64,000 nt of DNA from Valencia hispanica (GCA_963556495.2 OY747703.1:58601296-58665295), one strand, 5' to 3'; counted from the stretch's first letter, positions 1 through 12,359 are shown. Numbers and translations are program-made. The notes: generated from the letters alone by a model not told the origin.

Positions 1-415
1 CCTGCTGATGTGCTTCAGGCGTTTAGTGCTTTCAGGCCAGGAGCCTGCTGAGACCATCAGGTCTCCCACTGGGAACGGATTAAGTGGTAAACGAGGTGGT
101 CTAATCACAGAAATGTGCATATGGCTGATAATAAAACTCGTTATTGTTTTGAATTGATTTTTATTTGTCTTTTATCTGACAAGAACCAGTATTGGTTATC
201 AAATAAAACCACTGGTCCCCTGAGCAACATCAACCCTGTCAGAACTCCTATAGAAACTGTTTAGCTACCAGACTGATAAACGTTGATCACTGGACAAACA
301 TGTCGGGGTTCTACTCCACCATCTTAATAACCCAAAGTGTTTCATTTCAGGGTTCTGCGTAAAAAACTGAGGATGAACAAATATCCTGCCTTTATTCAAA
401 TGTTCCTTTTTACTT
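1..415. other. No recognisable feature
   Basis: AT-rich sequence with no gene, RNA or repeat that I recognise. Confidence 0.5.
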
Positions 416-570
416 TATGTTCTCCCTGTGCATATGTGGGTTCTCTCCGGGTACTCCAGCTTCCTCCCACCGTTCAGAAACCTGACTGTTAGGTTACCTG
501 GTCTCTCTAAATTCTCCATAGGTGTGAGTGTGTGCTTACATGGTTGTTTGTCCTGGCATGGCACCACCTA
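416..570 (+). repeat. Fish SINE-like repeat fragment
   Basis: It carries the block gggttctctccgggtactcc followed by gcttcctccca and a ctgttaggtta...tctctaaatt run. This block is widespread in teleost genomes and is seen again at 24220-24300, at 21375-21410 and, reversed, at 62807-62905. The head and the final tail are missing. Confidence 0.6.
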
Positions 571-1271
571 AGTGTAAGATTTTAGAATTTTATTCATTTT
601 TGGCCAATAAACTCCTACTGGCCTACAATCTAAATGAAAGATTCTCTTCACTGCTCTTCTGGTTCCTAGACTTTCTTAAGCTTTGCCTGATTTAAGCTGC
701 ATCGGATACCAAAGACCTGAAACGGCTGTTTTTATCATCTTTACATACAGAATAAACACAAACACACAATCGAAGGACTTGTCCTGATTAGAGACGTTTA
801 AGTCCTAATCCAGATGACCGAGAAGGTATGGAAGAACTCTTTACCTCTGCTGCTGCATCAGAAGCCAGCTCCATGTGTGGAGATAAGGTGACTCTATGAG
901 GTTCTTGTATCAAACCCCCTAAAGACTGATTGGTTCTTTGTTTGGCCCAAATGCTGGGTTCATGGTGTTGGTTCAGATGCTGTGTAGCTTTTTCCAAACA
1001 CTGAGTTAAAACCTGTGATCCAATCATTATTCACAGGCCGCAGTTGTGAACTTTACAGTCACCTGATCAGATTTGAATGAATGCATTAATGAATCAATAA
1101 ATCAATGAGTACATGAATGATTTATAAGGTTGTTTTCCCTGACAAAGTCACAAATTCTTGGATGCTTGGATGTTAGAATAATGCTGAAGGATAATGTTGA
1201 AAGGGGGGAGATTCCTCTGACACCTTATATGAAACAGTGATTACTGGACTCTGCATAGACATTTGTCCAGA
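571..1271. other. No recognisable feature
   Basis: AT-rich sequence with a loose run of gaatga-type repeats at 1074-1120. No gene or known repeat is seen. Confidence 0.45.
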
Positions 1272-1500
1272 CCAGGAGTCTACAACTCCAGATCTCCAGT
1301 GCTTCTATCCTGCAACATTTTGATGCATTCCTGCTCCAGCACACCTGAAACAAAAGGCTGAATTACTTCCTTTGCATGTCGTCAGGTTCTACAAAGATCT
1401 GGTCATTGACCATTCTGGACTGTGTTGGAGCAGGGATGCATCCAACAGTTGCAGGACAGTGGCACTTGAAGACTGTGGTTGCAGACCCCTTGGACCTGAT
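1272..1500. mobile_element. hAT-type palindromic MITE
   Basis: The left part reads caactccagatctccagtgc...cctgcaac...gctccagcacacctgaa. The right part carries its inverted counterpart: gttggagcagggatgcatcc, gttgcaggacagtggcactt, gaagactgtggttgcagacc. This is the common fish palindromic MITE with a cacacctgaatcaaa core. Related copies are at 10870-11000, 17890-18085 and 24300-24490. It has no coding capacity. Confidence 0.65.
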
Positions 1501-4500
1501 GCTACTGCAATACTGTATGGCCTGCTGCTCAAAGAGTTATTGCATTTTGTCTTGTTTTCTTAATAAAACAAATTCTTAGTCAGATCCCCTTTTATTTTTT
1601 TTTAAACCCTTCACTTGTTTATGTCCCGTTGGCGGTACGTCACATACTTCTTTGAAATCTGCCTTTTATTCAACACCCTTTCAATGTACATATACATATT
1701 AGACATCATTTGAAAGCTGAGATTCTTGAGATTCCAGCGATGTAAGCTAATCAAGGATACAATCATAACTTATAGTAAACACCACTGAAAACCTTCTAAA
1801 TAACCTTCCTTGTGTGTATTTCTCACAAAGCTTTCATCATAACTAACTTTAGCATGCTCATATTAGCCTAAAAATATTAGCCTGTGTTTATTGGCAAACA
1901 ACAAATTGGTGCAGTACCGACACTGACTGGTATGGAGTGTGGACCAGAATGTCCCTAGAGGTTGCACTTTCCTATCTAAGACTAGTGATGTATTAATATT
2001 GTTGCTGTTTTTTTGCAAGCTTGTTTTTATCAAACAAGAGCACAGCTCCAATGTCCATTTTCACATACAACCGTATCCAAGTATCTTCTTTTCTGCAACC
2101 AAATTATTTTCTGTCCCAGTTAACACCCTACAGCCCCCTTGGTTGTCTGGGGTCATGGTTGCAACTTAATTTACACGAGCATTGTAGTCTTTGGTCGACT
2201 GATACCTGAAAGACCGGGTCCAACCCGGCCTCTGGCGCCGGGCCTGCTCTTTGTTACCCCCATGCCCCTCCTTCCATCCATGATTTATCATGCATCTGTG
2301 TGCAAGGGACATTTAACAAACCTTGAACCCTGAAAACCAAACTCTGCACCCCGCTCCTTTGATAAAGGTAAGCAAGGTGAATAATAGATGGTTCTGATGA
2401 CTCATTATACTCCCAAAAAAAACTTGGTTTGTTTATCAATTTAGAAGACTGAAGCAAAAGATAATCATGCAGGGCAAAAGCCCTTTGACACATTCCTTTA
2501 ACGAGAAATGAGTCAGTCTCATTTCTCAGAGAGTCAATCCAATCTTGCGGCAGAGGAGAGGAGATTAATAGCCCACCGCATTAATTAACTCACACAGAGA
2601 GCACCGAAGAGGACCCCAAGAAAACACCATCTGCATAATATTGTTTCGGTTCAGACACACCTACACCTCTCCTTTCTCCAGAGCCGTCCCAACGACACGT
2701 CTGGATTGCTGATTTTTGACACGAGCAACAAACTTTGTTTGGTAAATGATTGCGAGCTGGAATGGGAGCCCCGCTCCCTCCAGCAGATGGCTTCTTTTGC
2801 TGTAATCGGAGCGCTAAACATTCGCTAATGCAAACTTTAATGAGTCCAATGCAAACTTTATCTCTCTCTCACACATCTGCTGTGCCTCAGAGTCACAGAT
2901 CAATCTATTATTACAAGTAAAACAACAGGCGACCAAGAGGGAGGAAACTGTGGTCGTTAGTGGTGACAAATGAGAGGCCTGGGGACGAAGGGGTTATCCA
3001 TCTGGAGCGGAACGTCCTGGATCCAGAGCTGGGAAGGATGAGGCTTCAGTGAAAGGTAAATAAAACTCATTCTGCTGAGAGTTTGTCTCCACTTTTAATA
3101 GAATCAGTCAGAAAACAGGAACTTAAAATTATTTTCAACAGAGAAGAGTTGATCTCACTTGGTTGGTAACATGATGCAGAAGTCATGTGATCTTTTGCAG
3201 CTTCCTGTGTGAATCAGGTGAGGATGGCTGACTCCAGTGCTTTAGGACTACATATACTGTATGTACCTTTAAGAAGTATTCATACTCCTACAGATTTAAG
3301 TTTAACGTTGTCTTTAGGTGTCTCTTTTGACTGGATGTAATATTAGCTTTTCAGAGCGTCCCAGCCAGATTCCTCACTCTGATTTGATAGAGAATATGTA
3401 GAGGGAGCTAAAGATTAGGGTGATGGCGAGGAGACCTTCCAGTCTCATCACCAGATATGAATCATCAAAACAAGCTTTATTGTTTTTTGGAGAGATGCTG
3501 CTCTTATTTCCTATCAGCGACAAACTTAATTTGAATGCAAGATCTCAGGATAATCTATAATACAGTGTGTGTGTGTGCGCCACAACAATCTTAAGCGAAA
3601 ATACCACACTCCACAGTATAAACAACAACATTTAAAACAAAGGGATATAACTTGAAACTAACTATGAAAAACAGAAAGGCAACAATTTTTCATTCCTCCG
3701 GATTTTCCAGTTGAGGCTCAACTTTTTGAGTTTCTGCTCTTTATAGAGTAAAACAAGTATAACAAGCTGAAATGAGCTGGCTATTTAGTCATGCTATCTG
3801 CTCTGGTAGAACCTTCAGTAAGCCAGTTAACAGACCAGCACTGCCCTAATTAGACTAGTTGGTGGTGCTCTTAAATCCACACCATGACTGATGAGCAGAA
3901 ATATTTCCAAACTGCTAAAGATGTCTTCCTTGTAATTGAGGGGAAAGTGAATTACAGTGGACCCTCGGTGGACCACACGGCCCATGAATAGCTAAAATCT
4001 GTTCATCCTTGAGACACCCCTCTAGAAATGCACATACCTGCCTATGTAAATTGTTCAAACACCAAATATACCTCAATCCAACATCTGGTTTAGTTTTCCA
4101 GAGGAGGAATCTTTGCTATGAATATGGTAAAACGTGCTTTTTGCTGGACCTAAACTTCCGATACCTGACGAAAACAATCAAACTTTTATATATGAAAGTT
4201 TGAAAAGCACTTTATGAATTATGTTTGATTGATTTATATAATTTGGTTTATTTAAGCAACAATTTTGCACATAAAACACTTAATGTGTCCCGCTTTATGT
4301 CCAGTAGCGTCTGCCTGAGTTTGGTCCTGACTCCCACCGTCAGCACCGTTTCCATCATTGATTCTTTTGGGCCCAAAGCTGACCCAGTTCCTCCTGCTTT
4401 TATCCAGAGACACATTAACCTGGATACATCCTTGTTAGGAGGAACAAGGAAGGATGAGGGGGGATGGCAACATGGAATGTGCATTTAAAACTGCAGCAGT

Positions 4501-4555
4501 TTCAGGTTCATTACTTCCTAATGCTTCCACTTTAGTAGATTTAGGTGTGAAACAA
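1501..4555. other. Mostly unique intron sequence
   Basis: No gene is seen. It holds a short (TG)n near 3566-3578 and, at about 2500-2900, a repeat-free block listed separately as a candidate regulatory element. Short ORFs here have no protein-like features. Confidence 0.45.
2500..2900. promoter_or_regulatory. Candidate conserved non-coding element
   Basis: Unique sequence without repeat similarity. It contains attaattaact (near 2579), paired gcaaactttaatgagtcc / gcaaactttatctc stretches (2830-2865) and balanced base composition. These resemble deeply conserved vertebrate enhancers with homeodomain sites. No comparison could be run. Confidence 0.25.
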
Positions 4556-4559
4556 GTTA

Positions 4560-5190
4560 CAGTACTTTGCTAAAGTATTCACACCACTTGAACCTTTCCA
4601 CACTTTGTCACAAAAAACCACAATCATCCATCTGTTTTGTCAGGTTTCATGTGAAAAATCAGCACAAAGTAGTGCAAAATTGTCAAGGGGAAGGAAAATG
4701 ACCCATGGGTTTCAAATACTTCAGTAATTCAAAATATTGCATTCAGCCTCCATGAGTCGATACTTTCTAGAACCACCGTCCACGGCTGCTCCAGCTATAC
4801 GTCTTTTCACGTCTAGAGACTGAAAAGGTTTCCCCGTTCTTCTTCAAAGCAGCTCAGAGTGTCTGTGAACATCGGTTTTAAAGTCTTACCACAGAATCTT
4901 AAAAGGATTTCACTCAGGACTTTGACTAGGCCATTCTAACACATAAATATGCTGAGCATGGCTGTATGTTTAGTGTCATTGTCCTGCTGGAAGGTGAACC
5001 TCCAACAGGTTTTCTTCCAGAATGTAGCTCCATTTATGACCGGCTTCCCAGTCCCTGCTAAAGAAAAGCATCCCCACACCATGATGCTGCCACCACCATG
5101 GCTCTCTGTGGACCTAGTCTGTTCAGGAGCAGAGCTCCTTCTCCGTTGTCTCTGCTGTGTTCTCATGGCTTATGATAAACTGGACCACTG
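4560..5190 (-). pseudogene. Degraded Tc1-like transposon, transposase fragment
   Basis: The left end starts with TA then cagtactttgctaaagtatt, matching the terminal inverted repeat of the common fish Tc1 family (cagtgccttgcaaaagtatt type). On the minus strand 4936-5166 encodes transposase pieces [12 protein letters not shown] and [13 protein letters not shown], the second carrying a catalytic Asp of the DDE domain. The rest, down to 4560, reads as decayed transposase C-terminus and 3' end with stops. The 5' part and right end are missing. This is a dead copy. Confidence 0.8.
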
Positions 5191-5326
5191 ATGGCTTTCT
5201 TCCAATATCTGCTTCCTTCCTCCTGCTTTCCATAATGTTCCGATTTATTACCAACTCCCGCTGACAGATTCCAGCCAAAGCATGATGCTGCCATCACCTG
5301 CTGCCATCATCCCCTCTCATATAAAT

Positions 5327-5818
5327 ATAATTGTTATGCTATGAAATTGAGGAATCTATACGTTAATTCTCATAAACCTGCAGCTAAGATGACGTTTTAT
5401 TAGACAGGATGAAAATTATTGGTGTCTTTGATGTTTCAACAAAACTATTTCTTTTGAATTTCTACCATGACTGAAAGTAAATAGTTTTAACCCCCCACCC
5501 CAGATTAAAAACATCTACACTAGTTTTTAATGTGTTAAGACTTTTATTTAACATATTATGCAAACTGTGATGGACGGACCACCTGCCCAGGGTGTGCCTG
5601 CTGGAGATAGGCACCAAACCCCCCCCACAACCCTGCATGCGATAGACAGTGTCGATGATGGATGGATATTATGCAAATGTCCCTTTTTTCATCCCTTTGT
5701 GTTGCCATCTGGGTCTCTGCTGCCTCTATAAACACTCCAAACATAAACAAAAACCACCCATCTATTTATTTAGCTAATTATTGCTGTCAGAAATCTTGGG
5801 CTTCTACAAGTCGTTTGC
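5327..5818 (+). repeat. Direct repeat pair, copy 1
   Basis: It is closely similar along its whole length to 7648-8177, in the same direction. Shared landmarks include aattgttatgct, gcagctaagatgacgtttta, tttctaccatgactgaaagt and tatgcaaatgtccctt. This copy lacks about 18 bp (ccgcctctcgctcgatga) present in copy 2. It encloses a SINE-like tail at 5570-5675. Confidence 0.8.
5570..5675 (+). repeat. SINE-like tail inside the duplicated segment
   Basis: It reads acctgcccagggtgtgcc...tgctggagataggcacca...gatggatggat, the 3' part of a common fish repeat. The same tail is at 7915-8030 and 22707-22800. Confidence 0.6.
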
Positions 5819-5884
5819 TGCCACCACCATGTTTTATTCACAGATTTATACAGGCTTAAACACGTGGACCCTATGGTTGCAGTG

Positions 5885-5965
5885 ATTTTTATTTAGGGGT
5901 ATCAGAGTAAAGGGGCCTGGTTACCAATGCATGCTAAGCTTTGTTTTCCCTGTGTGTTCCTTCTT
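5885..5965 (+). repeat. Tc1-like 3' end fragment
   Basis: It contains tttaggggtatcagagtaaa, as in the downstream non-coding end of fish Tc1 elements. A related fragment is at 15630-15810. Confidence 0.4.
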
Positions 5966-7353
5966 TGTTTTGTTTGTGTAAAAAAATGTGAATTTTAAAC
6001 ATTACAGAATTTGTTAGAAGTAATGCTCGTGAAAGCTACTGTACGGATTTCACTTCAGATTTAGACGTTGATTTTTTTATCGATTTAGCATCATAAATAT
6101 CAAGCAAGAAATGAAATGGCAACATTTCTTTGCTTTTATTCAAACCAAAATACAAATTCATAGTGTAATAATCTGTAGCTTTGGGAGCTAAATGACTTGG
6201 ATATCAACAGAGAAAACTTGTAAAAACAATGTTCCTAAAACTACACGGTGATCTAGATCTCAGGTGATGAAATCACCCAGAAAATGTCTAGTCTTTTATG
6301 TCCAGGTTTTCCTGGAGAATTCCCACTTTTAATGAATGAAATCCTTTGATAGCAGAAATCCCAGCAGCGTCGATGAAGACCAGGCTTCTAACTTCCCCAT
6401 TTCACCTGGTAGAAACTCAACCTCAGCTCTGTAAATTATTAAATGTTTCTCTAAATACAGAAGCAACATGGATATATTAAGATGCCAGACAGAACTGCTG
6501 CTGGATTCTTTGAGCTATTTGATGGCTTCTTAATCCATAATTTCTTACTTATTGAAGGTGGTGAAAACTAAGAATGATGTCATTTTAAAGCCCCCCCCCC
6601 CCATAAGCATTGCTGGACTGACTGTAGCTGCTGGAAAAACAACCCAGACAATTTAACAAACCGAGGAGGCAAATATTTGTGTGATGTGTTTCTCTGGATG
6701 ACAAATGATTTTGCACAATTAGTCGTAATTATGCAGACTAATGTGATCTTCATGGCTCTTTATTCCTCTGCAGCCTTTTATATGGGAGAAAACGAACCGG
6801 AATCAGAACCGGCTCGGGTTCGGCACAGAGCTGTCTGTCTGGCCCAGCTGTTAAACGGGGATAACAAGCAGCCTTCATTCCTTCTCACACCCAGCTGTAG
6901 ACGAGCCGCCTGTTAAACAGAAAAACGATTTTCGTTTGATGCCGTAAGGCGAGGAGAGAGTTTAATGTTCCACTCACGATGCCACCTGTTCAAATTTACA
7001 CCACAAACTTCAGTTTAGTCTGAAGACTGTTTAAAAATGAGACACTTTCTCCTTAATGGTCAGGAGAAATACACAATTTATGATTTTTTTAATTTTTATT
7101 TTAAACTTAAAGCCTAAAATTATTGTTATTCTGTATTATATAAAACTTTTTAAACTGTCAAATGGTTGTCAAAATGTGATTTTTGTGGGAGATAGAAAGT
7201 AAATCTTCACCATCACCAACATGCCTGAACTCCTCTGCTTGAAGCACAGACTGATCGTCAACCCAGAGGCAGCAGTTCACTTTGTTCTGGTTTAGGAACC
7301 ATGACATCAGACATGGATGAGCTCATTGTCATCGTCATCTCATCCACTCTAAT
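5966..7353. other. No recognisable gene
   Basis: AT-rich intron sequence with a poly-C tract at 6591-6602. No repeat family is recognised and the short ORFs are not protein-like. Confidence 0.45.
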
Positions 7354-7645
7354 ATACAGACCCTTTCCAAAAAAATAGAAGATCATGGAACAGTTGATTT
7401 ATTTCACTAATTTCATTAAAAATGTTAAACTTCCATAGATTATAGATTCAGGGCCCACAACTTAAAATATTTCAAGTATTTAGTTGTTTATTTGTACATA
7501 ATTTCGGCTTCCAGCTCATAAACCCATAAAATCAGGAATTCAAACAATTTGAATCTATAATCTATGGAAGTTTAACATTTTGAATGGAATTATGGAAATA
7601 AATCAACTTTTCCATGATATTCTAATATTTGGAAAGGGTCAGTAT
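7354..7645. mobile_element. Tc1/mariner-type MITE
   Basis: It is a near-palindrome of about 290 bp. The left end is cagaccctttccaaa...agatcatggaa and the right end, reversed, is ctgaccctttccaaa...atatcatggaa. The inner arms taatttcatt...ttaaacttccatagattata are also mirrored. TA dinucleotides flank both ends. It is non-coding and must have been moved by a transposase supplied elsewhere. Confidence 0.8.
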
Positions 7646-7647
7646 AA

Positions 7648-8177
7648 AATTGTTATGCTTTGAAATTGAGGAATCTGTACTTTTTATTCATTCTCATAAA
7701 CTTGCAGCTAAGATGACGTTTTATGAGATTGGATGGAAATTATCTGTGTCTTTGATGTTTCAACAAAACTAGTTCTTTTGAATTTCTACCATGACTGAAA
7801 GTAAATGGCTTTAAACCCCCAAGGCCTCAGATTATCTCAGAACTCACATTATGAACATCTACACTAGCTTTTAAATGTGTTAAGACTTTTGTTTAACATA
7901 TGAAAACTGCGACGGACGGACGACCTGCCCAGGGTGTGCCCCGCCTCTCGCTCGATGACTGCTGGAGATAGGCACCAGACCCCTCCACAACCCTGCATTA
8001 GATAGACGGTGCAGATGATGGATGGATATTATGCAAATGTCCCTTATTTCATCCCTTTGTTTTGCCATCTGGGTCTCTGCTGCCTCTACAAACACTCCAA
8101 ACATGAACATAAACTATCCACCCATTTTGTTTTGTAAACTATTGCTGTCAGAAATCTTGTGCTTCTACAGGTCGTTT
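7648..8177 (+). repeat. Direct repeat pair, copy 2
   Basis: Second copy of 5327-5818. It starts directly after the right end of the MITE at 7354-7645 and diverges just after ggtcgtttg. It has the fuller SINE-like tail (7915-8030), including ccccgcctctcgctcgatga. Confidence 0.8.
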
Positions 8178-9339
8178 GAAAAAAAGCCTCAATGTGACGT
8201 CACAATAATAATTTGCATATAACCACCCCTCACCTGTCAAAAGCCACCTACCAATTTTAATTCAATGCTATTTTTATATGTGGCAAACCTGCAGCCATAG
8301 TAACAAGATTGGTGGGTGTGGTCTGCAAAAGCTAATTTGCATAAAAGTGATAAGCATAATCATATCCTCTTTGAGCAACAACTCTGTTAACATGTTACAA
8401 CCAGGCTTCCCCTGGGTGCTAGGCTGGTTAACGCCGATTTCATTCACCTGTTTGTCACTCTAACCAAGACGTCCGTCATTCTGCAGCAGAATGAAAAAAG
8501 AGTTTCTGAAGCTCTGATCCAACATTAATCTCTCCCGAAGCAGCGAGGACGACTAAAAAGAATCACAAATTGACCATATGGATCAGATCAGAGCGATGAA
8601 GGCCCTACCTGTTTGATATCAGGCTTGATGTAATGACTCCACACAATGACTGATGGAGATATGCAGCCTGTCTTCTCTTCTCAGCGCTGACTGGTCCAAG
8701 CCAGGAAAAAATGCCGCTGACATTAGACAGAAAGCGTTATGTTCCTCCAGGAGGGGGGGTGAGATCAGAGGGAAGGATCACTCAGTTTCACACTGCAAGG
8801 ATCAGTTGAAGTGCATGATTCAAATGAAAGCTAAGAGCAGGATTATCAGGCCCACACAGAGAACAGGCAGCGGAAACACAGACATCTGTCCAATTTACAG
8901 CTAAACAGATCTGAGTTATAAGGACCTCATTCTGATTTCAACCGGTTTGCTGATGCGTCACCCGTTCGACTGTAAACCAGAACAGAGACGGCCCTCAACC
9001 GCCTCTAACATTACATCTAATCGGAGCAGAATTTATCAGCGCATGTGGAGACGAAGTGGGAATACGGCTGTAATACAGAAACAATGGGGGCTTGATAATG
9101 CAGGGTTCAGGTGGAGTGCAGAGATTCATAATTCACGTAAACATTGTTCTTGCTGACTTCCACTTTTTCACCCATGGGATGTTGGCGCTTAAATATTCAA
9201 TAAAGTCAATAACACTATCGTTACTGGTGCATTTCTGGAGCATCAGTGATGAAAAGATGGAGATGTGTGCTTCTCTCCGGCTTCTACATGTTCTCATTAT
9301 TTATTTGATTGCTCCATTAATATGGTTCCCTCTTTGATT
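8178..9339. other. No recognisable gene
   Basis: Mostly unique. The part at 8990-9090 (acatctaatcggagcagaat and following) is GC-balanced and repeat-free and could be regulatory, but nothing decisive is visible. Confidence 0.4.
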
Positions 9340-9450
9340 TTAGGTCTTTGTCGCTAAGCTCCCAGATAAGGAAGTCTTTGCTGCTTGCCAAAGACATGTA
9401 AGGACACAGCAAGCATGTGGAAGGAGGTGCTCTGGTCAAATAAGACCAAA
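9340..9450 (+). repeat. Tc1-like transposase fragment, left part
   Basis: The sequence aaggacacagcaagcatgtg followed by gaaggaggtgctctgg and aagaccaaaatt matches the first catalytic region of fish Tc1 transposase (WSDETKI-type), here decayed to WSNKTKI. An L2-like LINE abuts it, and Tc1-like sequence of the same orientation reappears at 11016-11180. Confidence 0.6.
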
Positions 9451-10810
9451 ATTCAATTCAATTCAATTCAATTAAGTTTATTTATATAGCGCCAATTCAC
9501 AACAGATGTCATCTCAAGGCACTTAACAAGAAGTCATTTCAATACAATTATACAAACATTCCAATCAGTTAAAAAGTTTCCTATTTAAGGAATCCCAGCA
9601 GATTGCGTCAGTCATTGGCGTGAGGTTGGGCCCCGTTGATGCAGACTTTCCAACCACAGCAATCCTTCAGCAATCCCTCATACTGAGCAAGCATGTAGCG
9701 ACAGTGGAGAGGAAAAACTCCCCTTTAACAGGAAGAAACCTCCAACAGAACCAGGCTCAGTAGGAGCGGCCATCTGCCACGACCGTCTGGGGGTTTGAGA
9801 AGACAGAGCAGAACACAGAAGGAACAGAAGATCCGATATAAGAGAACTTTCTATGTTACAGAAAGTTAAAAGTTGATAACAGGACACAGTGGATGTTCAG
9901 TTACTGAGAGGATCATCCCAGTCGATGCCCCCCGTCCAACAGGGCATTGCAGCCAAGCAGGATACCAGACCAGGTGTATCTTCGATGGGGAGAAAAACAC
10001 TGAGAGAAAACAAAGTTAACAGTCGAAATAACAGAATGTACTGTAATACAACTGGAGAGTCGTAGGAGAAAAGGAAGTAGCAGAGTGAAGACAAGTGGTC
10101 AGTCTGTCCTCCAGCAGTCTAAGCCTATAGCAGCATAACTACAGAGATAGCTCAGGATGACCTAAGCCACTCTAACTATAAGCTTTATCAAAAAGGAAAG
10201 TTTTAAGCCTGGCCTTAAAACTAAACAGAGTGTCTGCCTCACGGACTAAAGCTGGGAGCTGGTTCCACAGGAGAGGAGCCTGATAACTAAAAGATCTGCC
10301 TCCCATTCTACTTTTAGAGATCCTAGGAACTACAAGTAAACCTGCAGTCTGAGAGTGAGGTGCTCTTTTAGGAACATATGGAACAATTAGATCTCTGATG
10401 TATGATGGAGCTTGATTATTAAGGGCTTTGTATGTAAGAAGAAGGATCTTAAATTCTATTCTGGATTTAACAGGGAGCCAATGAAGGGAAGCTAAAACAG
10501 GAGAAATGTGATCTCTCTTTTTAATATTCATCAGAACTCTTGCTGCCGCATTTTGGATCAACTGAAGGCTTTTAATGGCATTTTGTGGACTACCTGATAG
10601 TAAAGAATTACAGTAGTCCAGCCTTGAGGTAACAAATGCATGGACTAGTTTCTCAGCATCAGTCCTGGACAGGATGTTTCTAATTTTAGCAATATTCCGG
10701 AGGTGAAAGAAAGAAATCCTAGAAACCTGTTTAATATGGGATTTAAATGTCAAGTCTTGGTCAAAAATAACGCCGAGGTTCTTTACGTTATTACTTAAAA
10801 TGAATCCCAC
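9450..10810 (-). mobile_element. 5'-truncated L2-type LINE
   Basis: The element reads on the minus strand: the reverse transcriptase C-terminal region (10172-10810), then a long 3' region, then a tail of about four ATTCA/TGAAT units at 9451-9473. A short tandem tail instead of poly-A is typical of fish L2/CR1 LINEs. Its 3' region recurs as fragments at 45235-45310, 57525-57640 and 59860-60210. It lies between two Tc1-like fragments of the same orientation. Confidence 0.75.
10172..10810 (-). pseudogene. L2-type LINE ORF2, C-terminal part (212 codons)
   Basis: An intact frame covers the end of a LINE polyprotein, downstream of the catalytic YADD region. Recognisable blocks are NLGVIFDQDLTFKSHI, FVTSRLDYCNSLLSG, SLQLIQNAAARVL, LHWLPVKSRIEFKILLLTYKALN and the terminal FKARLKTFLF. 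These are typical of fish L2-clade elements. No ATG begins the frame (the first codon listed is GTG, with a stop shortly upstream), so it is the remainder of a longer protein cut by 5' truncation. It cannot retrotranspose on its own. Confidence 0.8.
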
Positions 10811-10869
10811 ATGTTAGAAAACCAGCTACATACAAGACAATTCTGGAAGAGATTGAGAGCCTTAGGTGT

Positions 10870-11000
10870 CCACATCAAATCCCTCCTCAGCATTCAGTCA
10901 AGTCCTCCAGAGTCCTGCTAACGACCTAATCAGCTGATTCCGGTGTGTGGAAGCAGCGACGCGTCTATAGGCAGCAGCACACCGAAGTGGACACCCCTCG
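10870..11000 (+). repeat. hAT-type MITE fragment
   Basis: It contains cctcctcagcattcagtcaa, gtcctccagagtcctg and ctgattccggtgtgtggaag. This is the central and right part of the same MITE family as 1272-1500. It sits between the LINE and the next Tc1 piece. Confidence 0.5.
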
Positions 11001-11015
11001 TTTAAATCAAAGTGT

Positions 11016-11180
11016 GCTAAAATGGCCTAGTCAAAGTCCAGACCCAATCTTGGTGTTCCCAGATGTTCTCCTTCCAATCGGACTCAACTTCTGTTATTTT
11101 GCGAGGAATAGGCAGAAATCTTAGTTCTGGCTGTTCAAAGCTGGTAGAGGTTCTGAAAAGTAATGACTCAGGGGAGAGGA
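11016..11180 (+). repeat. Tc1-like transposase fragment, right part
   Basis: It contains aaatggcctagtcaaagtcc followed by agacccaat (the WPSQSPDLNP region) and then caaagctggtagagg...agtaatgactcaggggag, which is the end of the Tc1 gene. Orientation matches 9340-9450, so both could derive from one copy split by insertions. Confidence 0.6.
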
Positions 11181-12355
11181 AACAGATGCACGGCTCAGAG
11201 TTGTATCACTAGTGTTTAAAACTCAACACTCTAATGAACGTATGCACAGATCTAATAAAATAAGGATTCTTACAGTCATTTTAATTTCTGTGTAATGTTA
11301 TAAATATAACCAAATATTCCATTTCATTGCATTTTACAAAGGAGAGAAGCTGAAAGCGCATTCATTTTACTCCCATGGATAATTGGCTTCCAATCACAAA
11401 GTGTAAAAACTGGACCACACATCCCTTCACATCCCTCACTGGTTCATATAGGGCCAAGAAGTCACCTATTCTCAAGCAGGAGCTGAAAGTAAAAACCAGC
11501 TAAGGTTCTGCAGTCTGAAATCATCTGTGGTTCTGATCCCTGAACGCAAACAGTCCTTTGGAACATGAGATTATTTTCATGGTTCATGTGTATGGATGGT
11601 GGATCGTCGGTTGTTGGGACTTTTCCATCAACTCCCTCAGTTTCTCAGCACCTTCTGATTCAGTAAGTCTTTCTGTTGTCTCTACTTCTGCCTCCAGTGT
11701 CTTGCCTTTTGCTCCCATCATCCACCTCGGGACAAGACATAATCCCAACACATCAACTAGGGAAGACAACTAGTCGTGTCCTTTTTGTTACATAGTGGGA
11801 AAAGTTTACTTATGATGCAAGTTTCTCAGGTAAAAAACAAAAAAATAACAAGGTTAAACCAAAGAAGCATAAAAGCTTTTATCACCTCAAAACTTGTGTT
11901 AATACGAAAGAAAAAATTCCACTGCTGAAAAAAGGAAGAAAGTTCATTCCTGATTCAGGTCTGAGGAACGGCTAGTAATCTCTGGTTAGAGGGTGAAATA
12001 TCTTGAGCGTCTTAAAGGACACGCCTAAATATGATGGCGTGTCTTTTAGATCTGGAGGTTCATACCACAGCAAGAACCTGCAATGTCTTTAGAGTCCAGT
12101 TTGACAAAAAAATGTGTTTTTAAGCCACCGATGCAGAATCAGCATCATATTAATGCTTTTGTTCAGCATAGCGTAAAAATAGATGCATGCTTGCATATCA
12201 ACTCCCAACATGCAGTACAGTTGTATTTATCTGCAGCTGTCGGACTCGTGAATAATTCCAAAGGCAGTCGCGAACATCTTGAATCACAAATTAGGAGTTT
12301 AAGTTTGCATTCATGATTTATTCATTTCAAGAAAAAAAAAACATTTCGTTTCCAC
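11181..12355. other. No recognisable gene
   Basis: AT-rich intron sequence. ORFs around 11558-11773 overlap on both strands and have no family features. Confidence 0.45.
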
Positions 12356-12359
12356 TCAT

